The notes beneath the pieces are model-generated. The model saw nothing but the letters and a program-made list of their open reading frames with translations, had not been told where the DNA came from and ran no database searches. Below, in pieces: positions 1 through 13,000 of a stretch of 64,000 nucleotides of DNA (position 1 is the first letter of the stretch; each line of letters begins with the position of its first letter). Origin of the DNA: Vanessa cardui (lineage: Eukaryota > Arthropoda > Insecta > Lepidoptera > Nymphalidae); the NCBI RefSeq assembly GCF_905220365.1, contig NC_061154.1, positions 8,184,001 to 8,248,000 of the forward strand, written 5' to 3'. The position numbers and the translations under genes were made by a program.

Positions 1-2209
1 AATTAAAAATCAATTCATATCGTTATACATAAATATTATATAAAAAAGTGCAGCGCATTTCTGAAAATATTTTAGTATAATAATATTATTTTTATTTTTA
101 GTTAAACTTTGTAATTTCAGACGTATCAACCTTATAATGACGTCACAAGCGTGAATATCACGTTAAATCAAACACACTCTTCAGATATTTAAGGTTAGGT
201 TAGGTATTATAATCATACACAAATTTATCTATGTTTTTGAAGTAAACTGAAAGAAATGAATTCAAACAGATGTTTTTCTGGAGTTGGTAGAATTATTACG
301 ACCCTACCAAGAAAACATGAAAGTAAGTAGATAGAGTTTTTCACTTAAAAATATATTAGTACCTATTTTAATTAAGGTAGGATCGTGGTCGTTTTAGTGA
401 AATTGCAAATGGGCTATCTGATGGCGAGGAGACACGAGCGCACGTAGATATTGTTGTTTCCAGAAACATTACCCATCATGTATGTCTTCAACTTGCTATC
501 AACCTTGCGAGCTCCGTTATGATATAGTCTATTTTAACCAAAAGAGGACAAAGACGAAATAACATTTATCGAATCATCATCGAATTGACGCAATACCAAA
601 AGGGTCCTGTTCTTCGATAACTAGATTTGCAAAAGCATTTTGAATGTTGACGATAATAATATCGGAAATTTTGAAGTAAAATTAAAATAGGTATTAGTAG
701 TGAAATAGAATATCTTTGTATAATAAAAAAGATATATTTTTCAAGAGCTGTTAGTACATAATATAACTGAGCATCAGCAAATCCAAAATAATACGTATAT
801 CTGAGGTTGGTCTATCTTCATTTCTTCTACGATAGAAATCGACCATTGGCTCAATCAAACCGGGTCATAACAATACTATAATTCGGGTTGACAGACAGTT
901 ATTTTACAAAATAGATTCTCAATAACTTTTAAATATCGATCGCCAGCCCTGAACGAATACTTAATCAGAACCAGCGATTAGCGGTCACTCATTGCTGTTA
1001 GAAGACTGACGGTTTCCTGTCACGGCACTCAGGGCGTGTATCTACTTAGAATCTTGTAATATTCCTCTATTCCTCTATTCTTTACAAGTCTGCTAACCAA
1101 TGTCTACCCGTATATTATATAATGAGTTACGTTGAATACTCACAAAAATTAATAAACGAATTATGTTCGAACCACTTCAATTATTATTTTTAATTTTAAA
1201 TCTGAGCCTGATAAACTGTGAGCTGTAATACTTATTTCATATGCCTGAAATTATCAATCAATCGATTTTCAGTGTAGCGTAGTGCAGTTCAAAAATTTAA
1301 ATTAGGTATTTCTACAGATTGATATATAAGATAATAAATTTCTTACCACGCCTAACAATAACGAACGAGGGGCAGTCCTAAGGTTCCTTCATAAAGCTCA
1401 ATGCATATTGACTTTTAAAATAAAAGAAAATATATTAATTTCTATTATAATATCTACACAAACAAAAATAACCACATACACATACGTAACTCTACATTAA
1501 GTAATTAAACAAAAAAAGTAATGAATTTATGTAAAGAATATTTCGAAAATATGTTCGAATGTATACGTCAATGAATGAAGAGAACATAATTTAAACATCA
1601 GTTAAAAAAAAAAAAAATCTGTAGTACTTGTGAAGAGGCCCTTAGAGTGGTCGGCGGCGTTACGCAAAACACCTGAACGTTGCTATAAATCGTTTAATTA
1701 ATTGCCCGCTGCGCGACCCTTGCTCCTTCCACCGACTCCCGCTTCAGAACAGTCGGTCTGTAGCCTCTAATCGAGAAGTAGCTTATATACGGACTCTCCA
1801 CATTTACTTCGGTAACTTCTATTCAATTGTGTTCAGCTTAACTGTAAGAGAATCAGCGAAGTGACAGTGAAATATAAATTATATATTTTCATGAATAATA
1901 TCACGATATTTGTTATTTGATTCCGCCGAATAATTAATAATGTCATGTAAAAAATAACTTTATGCTTTAAGCGATATTATTTTAAAATTTTGAAGCAAGC
2001 GATTATTTGTGTTTGTATGCGCACAAAAATATGAATAAAGTACTACATTAGTGTGTACTTAACATAACGGCCTAAATACATAAAATAAATAAATACATAA
2101 TATGATGAACCTTCATCAAAGCGAAACAATATTAAGTCTTAATGAATTATGCTTAAATTCTATTCTAATTATTGAATATGGTCATATTTACTTTGCATAT
2201 TGTTAAAAG
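1..2209. other. Upstream region of Tmc, no supported coding exon
   Basis: AT-rich DNA with no open frame that joins in phase to the Tmc exons. A GC-richer patch at about 1620-1860 contains a TATA-like TTATATA at 1783-1789 and a possible splice donor (CT/GTAAGAG) near 1844. It could be a promoter with a non-coding first exon, but nothing confirms that. A short tandem CTCTATTC repeat lies near 1060-1082. The start of Tmc may lie here or left of the window. Confidence 0.4.
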
Positions 2210-5200
2210 GGTTCATATGATCGACCTCCATCCTCGCCACAGCCGTCCGTGGACCGCTTATCAGTGACGTGGGCTGATCCCGGCAGTATGACATCCTCCG
2301 GAGTCAACCTTTTCCATCTGCCTACAGAACCAACCACCAATAACGAAGTCAAATTCTCACCTTCGACTGGAGGTAGGATTATATCTTAAAGCGATCACGC
2401 ACCTTACATTGATACTCAGAACAAATAATATCTTAAAAATACTAATAGCTAAAAAGTATGTAAGGCTATTTCTATCATTACATAGTATAATACAAAGTCT
2501 GTCCATATGTATGTGACTTTGAAATTACGAAACAGATTTGGGTGCGGTAAAAATCCGTAGTATATTTAGTGTCAGCATTTCACACGTGCGAAGCCATGGT
2601 GAGTGGCTAGTAAATAATAAAACTAACTATCTAAATAAAATATTGCTAGATGGATCGGAAGATGAAGATTACTCAGCAAGTCTCAGCGCAGTGCTTCGGC
2701 AACGCAGAGCAAGCGTAAGGCGATCTCGTAAGGGCAGAGCCCGGCGCTCATCATCTCCTTTCCTACCCGACGAGACACGTTCAAGGCGACGTTCATCAGT
2801 CTTCACCACCAGCTCTGGCGAGTGAGTAAATCACAAGGCTGTAATAGTTTAACAAACAGGCGTATTCATTAATAAAAACAATTTATCTTACACAGTACCG
2901 CTATATCCATTGACGATCAACCAGTTGTGACACAAGAACAAATATTCGAAAATATCCATTTGCATAAAGAAGTCCTTGGATCTGTAAAACAACAACCGCT
3001 AGGAATGAGAAGAAAATTAAAAATCGTCCACCAGGTACTCGATATATTAATTAATTTATTTTTCATAGGATCACCAATATACATAATATTAACAATGTGG
3101 CGAGATGGCCCAGTGGTTAGAACACGTACATCTTAACCGATGATTGCGAATTCAAACCCAGGAAAGCACCACTGAATATTTATGTGCTTAATTTCTGTTT
3201 ATAATTTATTTTGTTCTCGGCGGTCAAAGAAAACATCTGCCTGTTTCAAATTTCATAGAAATTCTGCCACATGCGTATTCCACAAACCCGCATTGGAACA
3301 GCGTGGTGGAATATGTTCCTTCTCCTCAAAAGGCCTGAGCCCAGCAGTGGGATATTTACAGGCTGTTATTGTTGTTGTAATGCTATGAAAATCATATTTT
3401 TAATAGGTAGGCACAAAATGTTTTCAATGTGGCTATAATTACGTTCAACTGCCTCGTTAACTTAGTGACGATATTAGAAAGCTGAGCTCCAACACTTAAG
3501 TCCAGTGTTGGTTCAATACTTAGTGATTTTTTAAACCCTGAAATACTCAGTAGCTGCCCAAAACGTACACACTTTGCGTACACACTTGTACATTGCATAG
3601 TGTAATTATTCCTGGGTAGCTTCATCTTGAAATTGACCGTGTGGTCTAAAATATAAATCATATACACAAATGTCCTTGTTTATTTCTCACGTTCGTAACA
3701 ATTCTAAAAGCATGAAATTAATTTCATAGGCAAAGGGATACATTAAACGCCACGAAGGACAATTACAGGAGAGACTTGCGCAATCGAAGAGCACGAGAGA
3801 TATTTATGCAAGATTTAACATCCTGTTGGCAACAGTAAGTTATTGATAACTTTAATAATATAAACTTTTAAACCTATAAAGCATAATTAAGCCTAGTCCT
3901 TATTACTAATAATTATAATATATTTTTGACCTTTTTTAAGAAATGGCAGCAGCTGAAACGTGAAGCGGCAAACACATCCAACCTTCTTATACCATGGGAA
4001 TTACGAATCAAAGAGATTGAATCGCATTTTGGTTCTGTAGTTGCGTCATACTTCACCTTTTTAAGATGGTTATTTTGGGTCAATCTAGTCATAGGGTTCA
4101 TACTACTCGTTTTTGTAATTATACCCGAGGTATATTTTTTCATTTGATTGCTTACTTTTATTTACAATAAACTAAAGTAGAATGGATTAAAAACTAGAAA
4201 CAAAAAAAAAACAAATGTTGCACGATTTTATTTTTAGTATCTGACAGCAAACCCAGCCCAGGATGGAGAAAGAAAAGTCATTATGGAGGACGATCGCCGA
4301 AACGCTACCAATCTTTTGACGCTCTGGGAGTTTGAAGGAGTTCTTAAATACTCGCCTATATTTTACGGATACTACAGTAATGTCGAACGACCGGAGTATA
4401 GAATGCCCCTCGCATATTTCTTAACTGGCTTGGTCGTCTATATTTATAGCTTCGTAGCTATCCTAAGGAAGTAAGTTATATTAAGATTTTATGGCAACAC
4501 ACCTCCCGTAGAAATCCTTTTGATCTGTACGTATTTTATTTTTATTTCTTGCATATTAATAAGAAACATTAAGTTATTTTAATGCAATCGCAATATTATT
4601 TGGTAAGGTATTAAAATAATATTTTTTAGAATGGCGGAGAATTCGCGGATGTCTAAGCTTTCAGAAAAAGAAGACGAATGTATATTTTCTTGGAAACTCT
4701 TCACAGGATGGGATTTCATGATTGGAAACGCGGAGACCGCTCATAACAGAATAGCTTCTATTATTTTAGGTTTTAAAGAAGCTTTGTTGGAAGAAGCAGA
4801 AAAGAAAAAGAACCTAAGAAAGTATGATATTTCTATCACATTTACTCATTTTTAACGACAATGTATTGTACGAATATTAATTTCAGTTGGCGCATTATTT
4901 CTCTACGTGCTATTGTGAATATCGGTGTGATAATCCTTCTCGCTGTGTCAGCTTATGCTGTGGTAACAGTTGTGTCTCGCTCAGATGACAGTCCTAAAAT
5001 AAGAAGTTGGTGGCGTGAAAACGAGACAACAACAGTCGTTACAGTTATATCGATAACATTTCCAGTGTTTTTTGAGCTGCTGGGACTTTTGGAACACTAT
5101 CACCCAAGAAAACAACTAAGATTGCAACTAGCTAGGTAAGTTTATAGTAAAAGTATACAATCTTATATCAAACGATCAATATACTTTGTGATTAATTTAT

Positions 5201-8200
5201 ATTATTTTTGTTTTGTAGAATCATGTTATTAAATCTTCTGAATCTATATTCACTGATATTTGCTCTGTTTAGTAAAATTGAAGGTATGAGTAAAGAATTA
5301 GTTTCATTACAACCACATTTATATATGAACGTAACAATAATAACCGAGAGTCCACTAAATGTGAGTGAACCTTTAGAGACCAGCCTACATAGATCATGTT
5401 TTGAGACAACTGTACCATGCTTACCTTGTGATATGCTAAATGTTCCCGTAAAGATAAACCAAAAAACGTTTTCAATAATAAGCAACGAAGAACAAACTAC
5501 TGACTACAATTTGAACACCATTAGTCCCACTATTGCTAACATGAGAAGTAAAATAAATGTTAGAAAACGAAATTTGCGTTACACTGCAATCGCTGAAGAT
5601 TTAATTGAAAAAATAAACAATTACAACGATGCTAACGATGATGGAAACGCAGCATTATTAAAAGAAATTGAAAGGATACGAAATTTAAGTAAATTATCTT
5701 CTCCAGATGATAATAACGAAACTCTAGAAATAGATGATAACGAAGCATATGATTTTAACTACGATTTCATTTCTTCAACGGATTCAACTTCATTAGCAGA
5801 AACGGACGTTGATTATGAATATAGCCTTTCCGACACAGATTTACCAAATTCAACACCAATTTCTACCTCAGAAACTTCTAGTGATTTTTCGTCTGTTACA
5901 AGCTTATATAGTACCGAAACCACAGAACAAATATTTTCATCTGATAGTACATTGAATGTAGATTTGACTTCACTTTTAATATCAAGTACTGATTCATATA
6001 CAACAGGTTACACTTATCCAAATAAAGTAACGACCCCATATGATACGAGTCACACCATTACTGATGAAATGAGCTCGTTACCATCTTCTAAGAGTACAAG
6101 CAAGATAAGTTTAACATATTTGACAACTGATGAAATTGATTCCTCTACAGCGACACCAAATACATTAAGAAATGTTATCATTTGTCCTGATTTATCATTT
6201 AATTGTTCGATAAATTGTGGTAATAGAAATATAACTCAAATTATTTTCATGTCAAATTGTACTATTGTAGACATTAGATGTTATGTTAAAAAGTGTAATT
6301 TCGACGCAATGGATACTAAAGGCTTAAATAAAACTCAAACGAATATTACTATGGTCGATCTAGTATACACAGATCATTATCATAGAAAGATGTATAACTT
6401 GACCATCACTACCAAAAAAAAATTACTAAAATTATGTTGGGAAACTATGTTTGGACAGGAACTAGTTAAATTAACTATGATGGATTTAGTAAGTACACGA
6501 AAGCAATTCTAAATTTCATAGTATTATATCGAGTATTTATTTAATAAAGATTATTATTATATTTCAGGTGTTTGTTTTACTAGGCACATTATTTTTGGAT
6601 TTTTTTCGGGCGTTATTTGTAAGATATATGAATAAATGCTGGTGTTGGGATCTTGAAAAAAAGTTTCCTGAATATGGTGATTTTAAAATTGCTGAAAATA
6701 TTTTACATCTTATTAACAACCAAGGAATGGTTTGGATGGGCATGTTTTTTTCACCCGGGCTTGTAGTTTTAAATGTTTTCAAGTTGATGATAATGATGTA
6801 TCTCCGATCATGGGCAGTGATGACTTGCAATGTACCCCACGAAGTCGTTTTTAGGGTGTCTAAGAGTAATAATTTTTATTTGGCCCTTTTATTGACCATG
6901 TTATTTTTATGTGTCTTGCCCGTTGGTTACACAATAGTTTGGGTTACGCCGTCTTGGCATTGTGGTCCGTTTTCCGAGTATGAAAAAATTTATAAAATAT
7001 TGACAAGCAATATTTATAAAGTTTTACCAAAAAGTCTTAATTTTACTCTGGAATATATAGCATCTCCAGCAATTGTGATACCGTTGCTTGTTTTATTGAT
7101 ATTAATAATTTACTATTTAACATCATTGACAAACTCTCTGAGAGAAGCTAATAACGATTTAAAGGTAAGAATTAATAAAATTGTAATACATTTTAAATTA
7201 TCAATTATTGCATTAATTTTATTAAATTTAAGATTCAATTGAGAAGAGAGCGAACCGAAGAAAGAAGGAAAATGTTCCAATTGGCAGACACGAGAAGACG
7301 TGCTGGATCGTCATCTATTGATAATACGCCTTTCGCGAGATGGAAAAGAGCTCTACCGTCTCTTCCTTTAACAAAATCTATTGATTCTGATGACCGTAAA
7401 CCCATGGTTAATGATACTAAGGAAATAATCAAAACGACAAAAAAGAAAGGTTTCTGTCCTGCCCGTTATTTTTTTATTTCAGTTAAATAAAATTATGTAT
7501 CAATTTAAGCTAATACTCTATTTCGACAGGTGGAATATTCGCCAAGATCGTCGGGTTAGCAATAGATAAAAAAACAAACGAGGAACCTCTACCCGATGTC
7601 TCTGCTTGCAAAAATAATATTGATGAAGAAACAGATACGGACTTTCACGAATCTTTACCTAAAGAAGTTTTAAAAATAAAGGATATCACTTTTATAAAAA
7701 AAACTGAAGTTAAAAAAAAATCTAGCGTCGAATTTAAAACTGAAGGTAACCTCGTAGTAAATTTAGAAATAGAGAGCCCTGAAGGAAACACAATAGTTAA
7801 CAACGTGGAAGACAATGGTGTAATAGAAAAAAGAATGAAAAGAAATCCTGATATAAAAGATATAAAAAACAATGCCACCGATGATAAATACGTACCAAAG
7901 AAACGAAATTCGAATGATAAATGTATTCAAAAGAAACAAAGTTCTGAATCCAGTAATCTTTCAAAACAAACTGATTCCATTGGATCAGTAATACCAGTTA
8001 TTACGATTAGTACAACAGAAAGCGACGATGAAGTACTACAGACAATAAACAGTGAAAAAAACGTTATCGAAAATAAAGGTAGCGAAAACAAAAAAGAAGT
8101 AGTACATGAAAAAGGGGAAAATAAAAATTCACGGAGCAATTTAAGAAGAAATAGAAATTTCTCCGACTTAAAATCTCTACAAAGACAGAGTAGTGTTGAC

Positions 8201-8275
8201 AGCATAAACGAAAATAAAAGTCCTAAAGAAAAAAAAACAGAAGACATCGGCCATAAATATCAATACTCACTGTAA
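2210..8275 (+). CDS. Tmc: Transmembrane channel-like protein (TMC family), 12 exons, 5' end provisional
   Basis: Exons: 2210-2372, 2650-2821, 2896-3034, 3730-3834, 3941-4129, 4238-4470, 4630-4821, 4887-5135, 5219-6488, 6568-7164, 7233-7449, 7530-8275. All have GT-AG borders and phases agree (4,272 nt, 1,423 residues as drawn). The N-terminus is basic and Ser/Arg-rich. Hydrophobic spans follow in exon 5 (FLRWLFWVNLVIG), exons 6, 8, 9 and 10. The family signature CWETMFGQELVKL is at about residue 886 (near 6435), and the Lys/Glu-rich tail looks cytoplasmic. TMC proteins are pore-forming subunits of mechanotransduction complexes, and the single fly Tmc acts in proprioception and food-texture sensing (family knowledge). 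Odd points: about 385 residues rich in Ser/Thr/Asp with many N-glycosylation sequons are inserted in the extracellular loop before CWET, all in one exon. The first drawn exon has no clear initiator; an in-frame ATG is at 2287, but upstream exons are likely. Confidence 0.94.
2440..2610 (+). mobile_element. Helitron-like non-autonomous fragment in a Tmc intron
   Basis: The stretch carries GTGCGAAGCC and ends in CTAG followed by T, as Helitron 3' ends do. Related stretches occur at 21185-21735 and 59575-59795 (shared CATAGTATAA, AGTATATTTAGT and GTGCGAAGCC segments). The class is inferred from the terminus and the repeat family resemblance only. Confidence 0.4.
3099..3380 (+). mobile_element. 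tRNA-derived SINE (Metulj-like), copy 1
   Basis: The head resembles a tRNA, with box A-like TGGCCCAGTGG and box B-like ATTCAAACCC. The body contains a TTTCATAGAAATTCTGCC segment, and the tail has GCCCAGCAGTGGGA followed by TTACAGGCTGTTATTGTTG. Three further copies lie at 17215-17516, 21963-22240 and, reversed, 47003-47318. It sits in a Tmc intron in the sense direction. Confidence 0.85.
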
Positions 8276-8307
8276 ATTATTTACATGACTTTAAGTGCAT
8301 TAGTATA

Positions 8308-8313
8308 AATAAA
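8308..8313 (+). promoter_or_regulatory. Poly(A) signal of Tmc
   Basis: AATAAA 33 bp after the Tmc stop codon. Confidence 0.6.
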
Positions 8314-8525
8314 TTTAAAATTAGATTAAAGAAATATGTTTACTTTATTTTTCATTTCATTATTTTATTGTGTTTAAGTAATTATTAATTAAATCATCTT
8401 TATTTAGATGAACGAAATATTGGCTGTACTAATGAAAACGCATTTGTAATACTTTGTCCATAATTAACACTCTTGGTTTTCTTATTTTTTACTTTTTTGA
8501 CATGACATAATGTCATTTATATAAA

Positions 8526-9811
8526 ATGAATATTATTGGTAATAGTTGGGTAGATTACAGGCTGTGGTTTATTTTTACAAGTTTGGTTCAGAACGCGATA
8601 TCTTCTTTATTGTCACGATTAAAAAACCGTTACGAATATTTACCAGAGCATACCAGTATATATACATTTACAGATGATTTATATGACTTTGATTATACAA
8701 ATATTCTTCATAAGAAGCTCAACTCAGAATCGGAAACAGAATATAATTTTAATACCACGAACAAATTACATGACAATACATCAAAAAGAACACTTGTACA
8801 TTATGTAAATGAAATAAATGATACTTCTAATGATTCCTTATATAGACCTACTATTTTTTATATTTTATCAACTCCAACTGTCCAACGACGAAAAACCTGG
8901 GCAACATATTTTCCAAGCAAAACTTCACCAGTATTATTTGGTAAGTTATATTATTTTATATCATTAGTAATATTTCAAATTTTAAATAAAGCAAATAATA
9001 TTTTAATAAAATGAAATAAATGATTGAAACATTGATATCGTTATTGACAGGAAACGCGTCAACTGTTACACGAACACAAGAAAACTTTGAACATATTTCA
9101 TTTCCATCTAACACAATTTCTCAATATTCAACCAAGGAACACAAAAGAAATCAGAGCATAAAAGAACAGAAGAGCACGAAAGCAACAAACAGAACTAAAC
9201 CTCTAAGAACTTCAACTATGTCATCAACTCTAAAGATTAATTATAATGTCGCGAAATCTAAGCTAAGAAGACCTGCTTCACTGAAATCGTCGAAGTCCTG
9301 GTGTTACAGATGTGGCCTCAACGAAACTAACATACCGTCCTCATACTGTTACAATATGTTATCAAGCGACGATCACACTGACAGAATGGGAAAAAATCAT
9401 CTTAAAGTTAAATGTATTAAAAGCGTACAAGAAAAACAAATAAAAAATATATTTTATGGCCCTTGGTTCCGAGGTGGATGCTTCAAAAGGTATCTGGACG
9501 TGGGCATCGTGTACGACGAACGGGGCTGTAGGACTAGCAAGCCGACCAAAGGAAAGAGTTTTGCTTCGAAACGTTTCGTTAAATTAGAAGCTTTACTTGA
9601 TAAATTTGAAAATGGCTGTGTCTCTAGTCCGCACGCATCATTAACTCCTTTTAGTCGCGCTATTTCTTTATATGTGCGTTATCACGTTTGTGTATGCAGA
9701 AAAAAATATTGTAATAATAGCAACAGTATACACAAAATTTGTCTAAATAGCTATTTTGTTTTATTATTACACTTACGAAATATTATATCAAACATATCAG
9801 TGCACAGTTAA
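8526..9811 (+). CDS. Ly6/three-finger-like secreted or membrane-anchored protein, two exons
   Basis: Exons 8526-8940 and 9051-9811 join in phase across a 110-bp GTAAGT...ACAG intron, giving 391 residues. The N-terminus has a hydrophobic stretch (LWFIFTSLVQNAISSLL) that may be a signal peptide or anchor. It is followed by a polar, low-complexity region of about 200 residues. The C-terminal part has ten cysteines: CYRC, SYC, VKC, GGC, ERGC, NGC, then VCVC and YCNN. This spacing, ending in a CxCxxxYCN motif, resembles the Ly6/uPAR fold of insect Quiver/Sleepless-type proteins. The end (NSYFVLLLHLRNIISNI) is weakly hydrophobic and might support a GPI anchor. Insect Ly6 proteins act in septate junctions and as ion-channel modulators, but this gene's role is unknown. 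The gap to LanA is only 258 bp. The long extension before the Ly6 module is unusual. The Ly6 call is by cysteine pattern, not by close homology. Confidence 0.7.
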
Positions 9812-9820
9812 GGATTCATT

Positions 9821-9826
9821 AATAAA
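9821..9826 (+). promoter_or_regulatory. Poly(A) signal of the Ly6-like gene
   Basis: AATAAA 10 bp after the stop codon; it precedes the LanA start by about 240 bp. Confidence 0.55.
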
Positions 9827-10068
9827 TATTTTATTATATTAAAATCTAACTTAACCAATAAGTTGCAAAATTATGAACTGGAAAAAGAGGGATGCGGATG
9901 ATGAGTTGAATACGTGCCCATACAAACAGGTCGCCGCCGGAGGGCAGTGCAGCGCGTGTATCTTTCTTTGAATTCGACTAAAAAAATAATCACTGCCACC
10001 CTTCCCGGAGCCGCTCCGTACTATCTCGGATTCAACTTCATTCTGCGACGGAACGGCGCACGCGCAAC

Positions 10069-13000
10069 ATGGCGCGTGTTGTCGCGCTCCTTCTATTATA
10101 CACAAGCATCGCGAGTGCAGAAATTTTAACACCCCCGTACTTTAACTTGGCGCTCGGTAAGAAGATTACTGCCACCGCAACATGTGGGGACGAGGGACCT
10201 GAATTATACTGCAAATTAGTTGGCGCCAATGCTGATCACGATGAACGTGTCATCCAAGGACAGGTGATTGTTTTCTTTTTTTTCTAAACAAATACGAATT
10301 TGTTTTTAATTTCTAACATATCCTAAAGTTATACTTTAAAAATCTTTATATTATTTCTTTAGTCTATATATTTGTTATGCATGATTAAGTTATTATATCA
10401 TCATACCTTGTTAAGTTATTTCTTATTGACAACACGTTAGCACTGTATCGAATAGCAGCTGGGGTAAAACACATAAAATATATTAAGTGCCATATATTAT
10501 AATTAAAACTATACAAGTCTAAGAGAAGCATAATGTTTATAATATCAAAAATAACGATTTAAAAGCATACCGAGTGATACATACAGATCATTCACTCATA
10601 ACCTTTATACATATTCTAAGTTTATTGTTTATGTATACAAATTTAATATTTCTCGTATATATAAAATAAAATTACTTTATAAACTTCAACCTGTAGTCAT
10701 ATTAAATTAGTTTCGAATACTAACATCTATATTTAAAAAAAAATAGAATGAAATTAATTATGTGGATAAATAATAAATAACTTTTTAGGAAAGGTAAACA
10801 ATAAATGCAATTTAAGAGTGAGTATTTTTACTTCACTGTTAGTGAGTGCACGATTTTAGCTTTATTCTAAAAGATAGAGCTTATTTTGAAGTAGTAGTTT
10901 ACATTACATCGGGAGTCTGACTACCTCCAGCAAGATAATATAGACGCGATAACTTATCACGCGTCCTGTTGGCCCACCATCCTGCGATAATTACAACCAT
11001 ATTTCTGTAGCGAACTAACAATATACTAACCGAAATAAAAAGTACAAAAACAGAATGAACAGCTTTGGTTAATATTTGAAAACATATATAAATATAGTAT
11101 GTACATTTTAAAGTACTGCAAAACAAAAAAAAAAAAATTTGAATGTTCTTTCAATAAGATAATTTTTAGTCATGCGTAAGCTTTTATACGTTGCTCCATA
11201 TTAATGGTATCTGGTTCATTCATCGCCACAAGATATATGTGATACCAGGTTCGTAGGTCATGAGATTATTTTAAGCATACCGTGTAGGTCGTTAGTCTTG
11301 TCTTATCAAAAACGCTGTCGTACGTCCGGCATTTCGTAATTATTTTACAAATTTTATGAGAACACTAACTGCTCCACTCGATCCTACCTGCTTTATAAGT
11401 TACTGTTTCTATCGCGTGATTTTATACAGTCACCAATTTACTTAATTGAAGTAATTTAAAAATATACTACAAAAAAGTCATTTACTTTATTTTAAGATTT
11501 GTCCTTTCAAATTAAACAAACTCTTTGTCTCTCTAATTTATGTATTGCTCTACATGTTCTATAATATGTTTTCATAGTTCATTTTATCATATTTAGTACA
11601 AAAGTAGTCCAGATTTTATGTTAAGTTGAGCTCATTTTATTTTCAAAATATTTCATAACGTAATGCATGTAAGCAAAGCAAAAGCCCTTAACTTTTGTAC
11701 TTAGATTCATTCATAACTTACCCGCTTCCTGGACAAGAGGAGAAAGAATTAAATGAATGAAGTCACATGATCTTATGTTCTCGAAGCGACAAATTGTTCT
11801 TAAGGCTGTAATTTAGAGCCATTCGACTACTTCTCGTATAATTTCGACAGGCTTCGGCTCGTCTCGTACCGTTTTTATGGACATGTGGTAGCCAAATGCG
11901 TATGCGCATCTAAGTTCCAGAGCGTTCTTTTGTTTCTGTTGGACACTGTGCACAATGGATTCCAAAATTGAATGTGTTTTTTTGTCGGCACAAGCTCTTC
12001 GCATGTTTTAAAAAAAGAATTATTTATGAATGGACAGATTTATTGGGTGTTTTACATGAACCTTTTGCTTACGAGTTTCATTGATGATGTCATATTATAC
12101 GTTTATTAAAGTTGCTTTTTTAGAAATATATTAATCTCACAATCACTAGGAATATCATCTTTATAATATTATTCATATATAAAAAATTATAAACATTGTT
12201 ACAAAATAGCAACATCTTCGTAAAAGCCTATTTCTGGCGTTACAAACCCTTAGTGATATTACTTATATATGTACTTTGTACACATTATGCCCATTCTAGT
12301 TGTAGACAAATAACATAATTGTATATGTGTATACATATATATTATTTAATTATGTATAATATAGTTTTGTGGATAATAAACGTGTTTGAGTTTTTTCGAG
12401 AACTTTATTCCTCCCAAAGACTTGTTCAAAATGTTTAGTTTCCATTTCAATAGAAACATGTATATAGTAATTATTGTAAATCGCTTTAATCAAATCTAAA
12501 TAAACAAAAAGTGAAACTTATGCATGAAGAAACATTTCTATTTCGGAACAAATGTCTATGAAACTGTTATAGATTCGTCAAGACCAGTACATTATGGAAA
12601 TCGAAATATTTAATCCTGAAATAAAAACAACATATATTTGTCTTTTGAAAACAATAGTTGCATATAATATTGTTTTTAAATGCGGGTTTGACAAATTATA
12701 ATAAAATCAAATAAAAGTTGTAATAATAAAATAATAATAAATAGCAACAATTTTATGTAGTAGAGTAGCGACGTGCTGATATGCACGTCGCTACTCTAAC
12801 AAGACAATTAAAAAAACTCAACTTAAGACTACTACTACTGTGATGACTCTTCGGTAATCAAATAGTGACCGCCGATTACTAGTACTAATTAATTAATTTA
12901 AACCAACGTTTTGACAGGTCTGCGATTTCTGCGATAGTACAAATGAAGCGAAGAAGCATCCGCCAGAATTTGCCGTCGACGGTATGGAGACGTGGTGGCA

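Noticed and set aside
256..322. ATG-led short frame ending at a GTAAGTAG donor, as a possible first Tmc exon
   Set aside because: Its end phase does not match the 2210 exon, and no intermediate exon could be supported.
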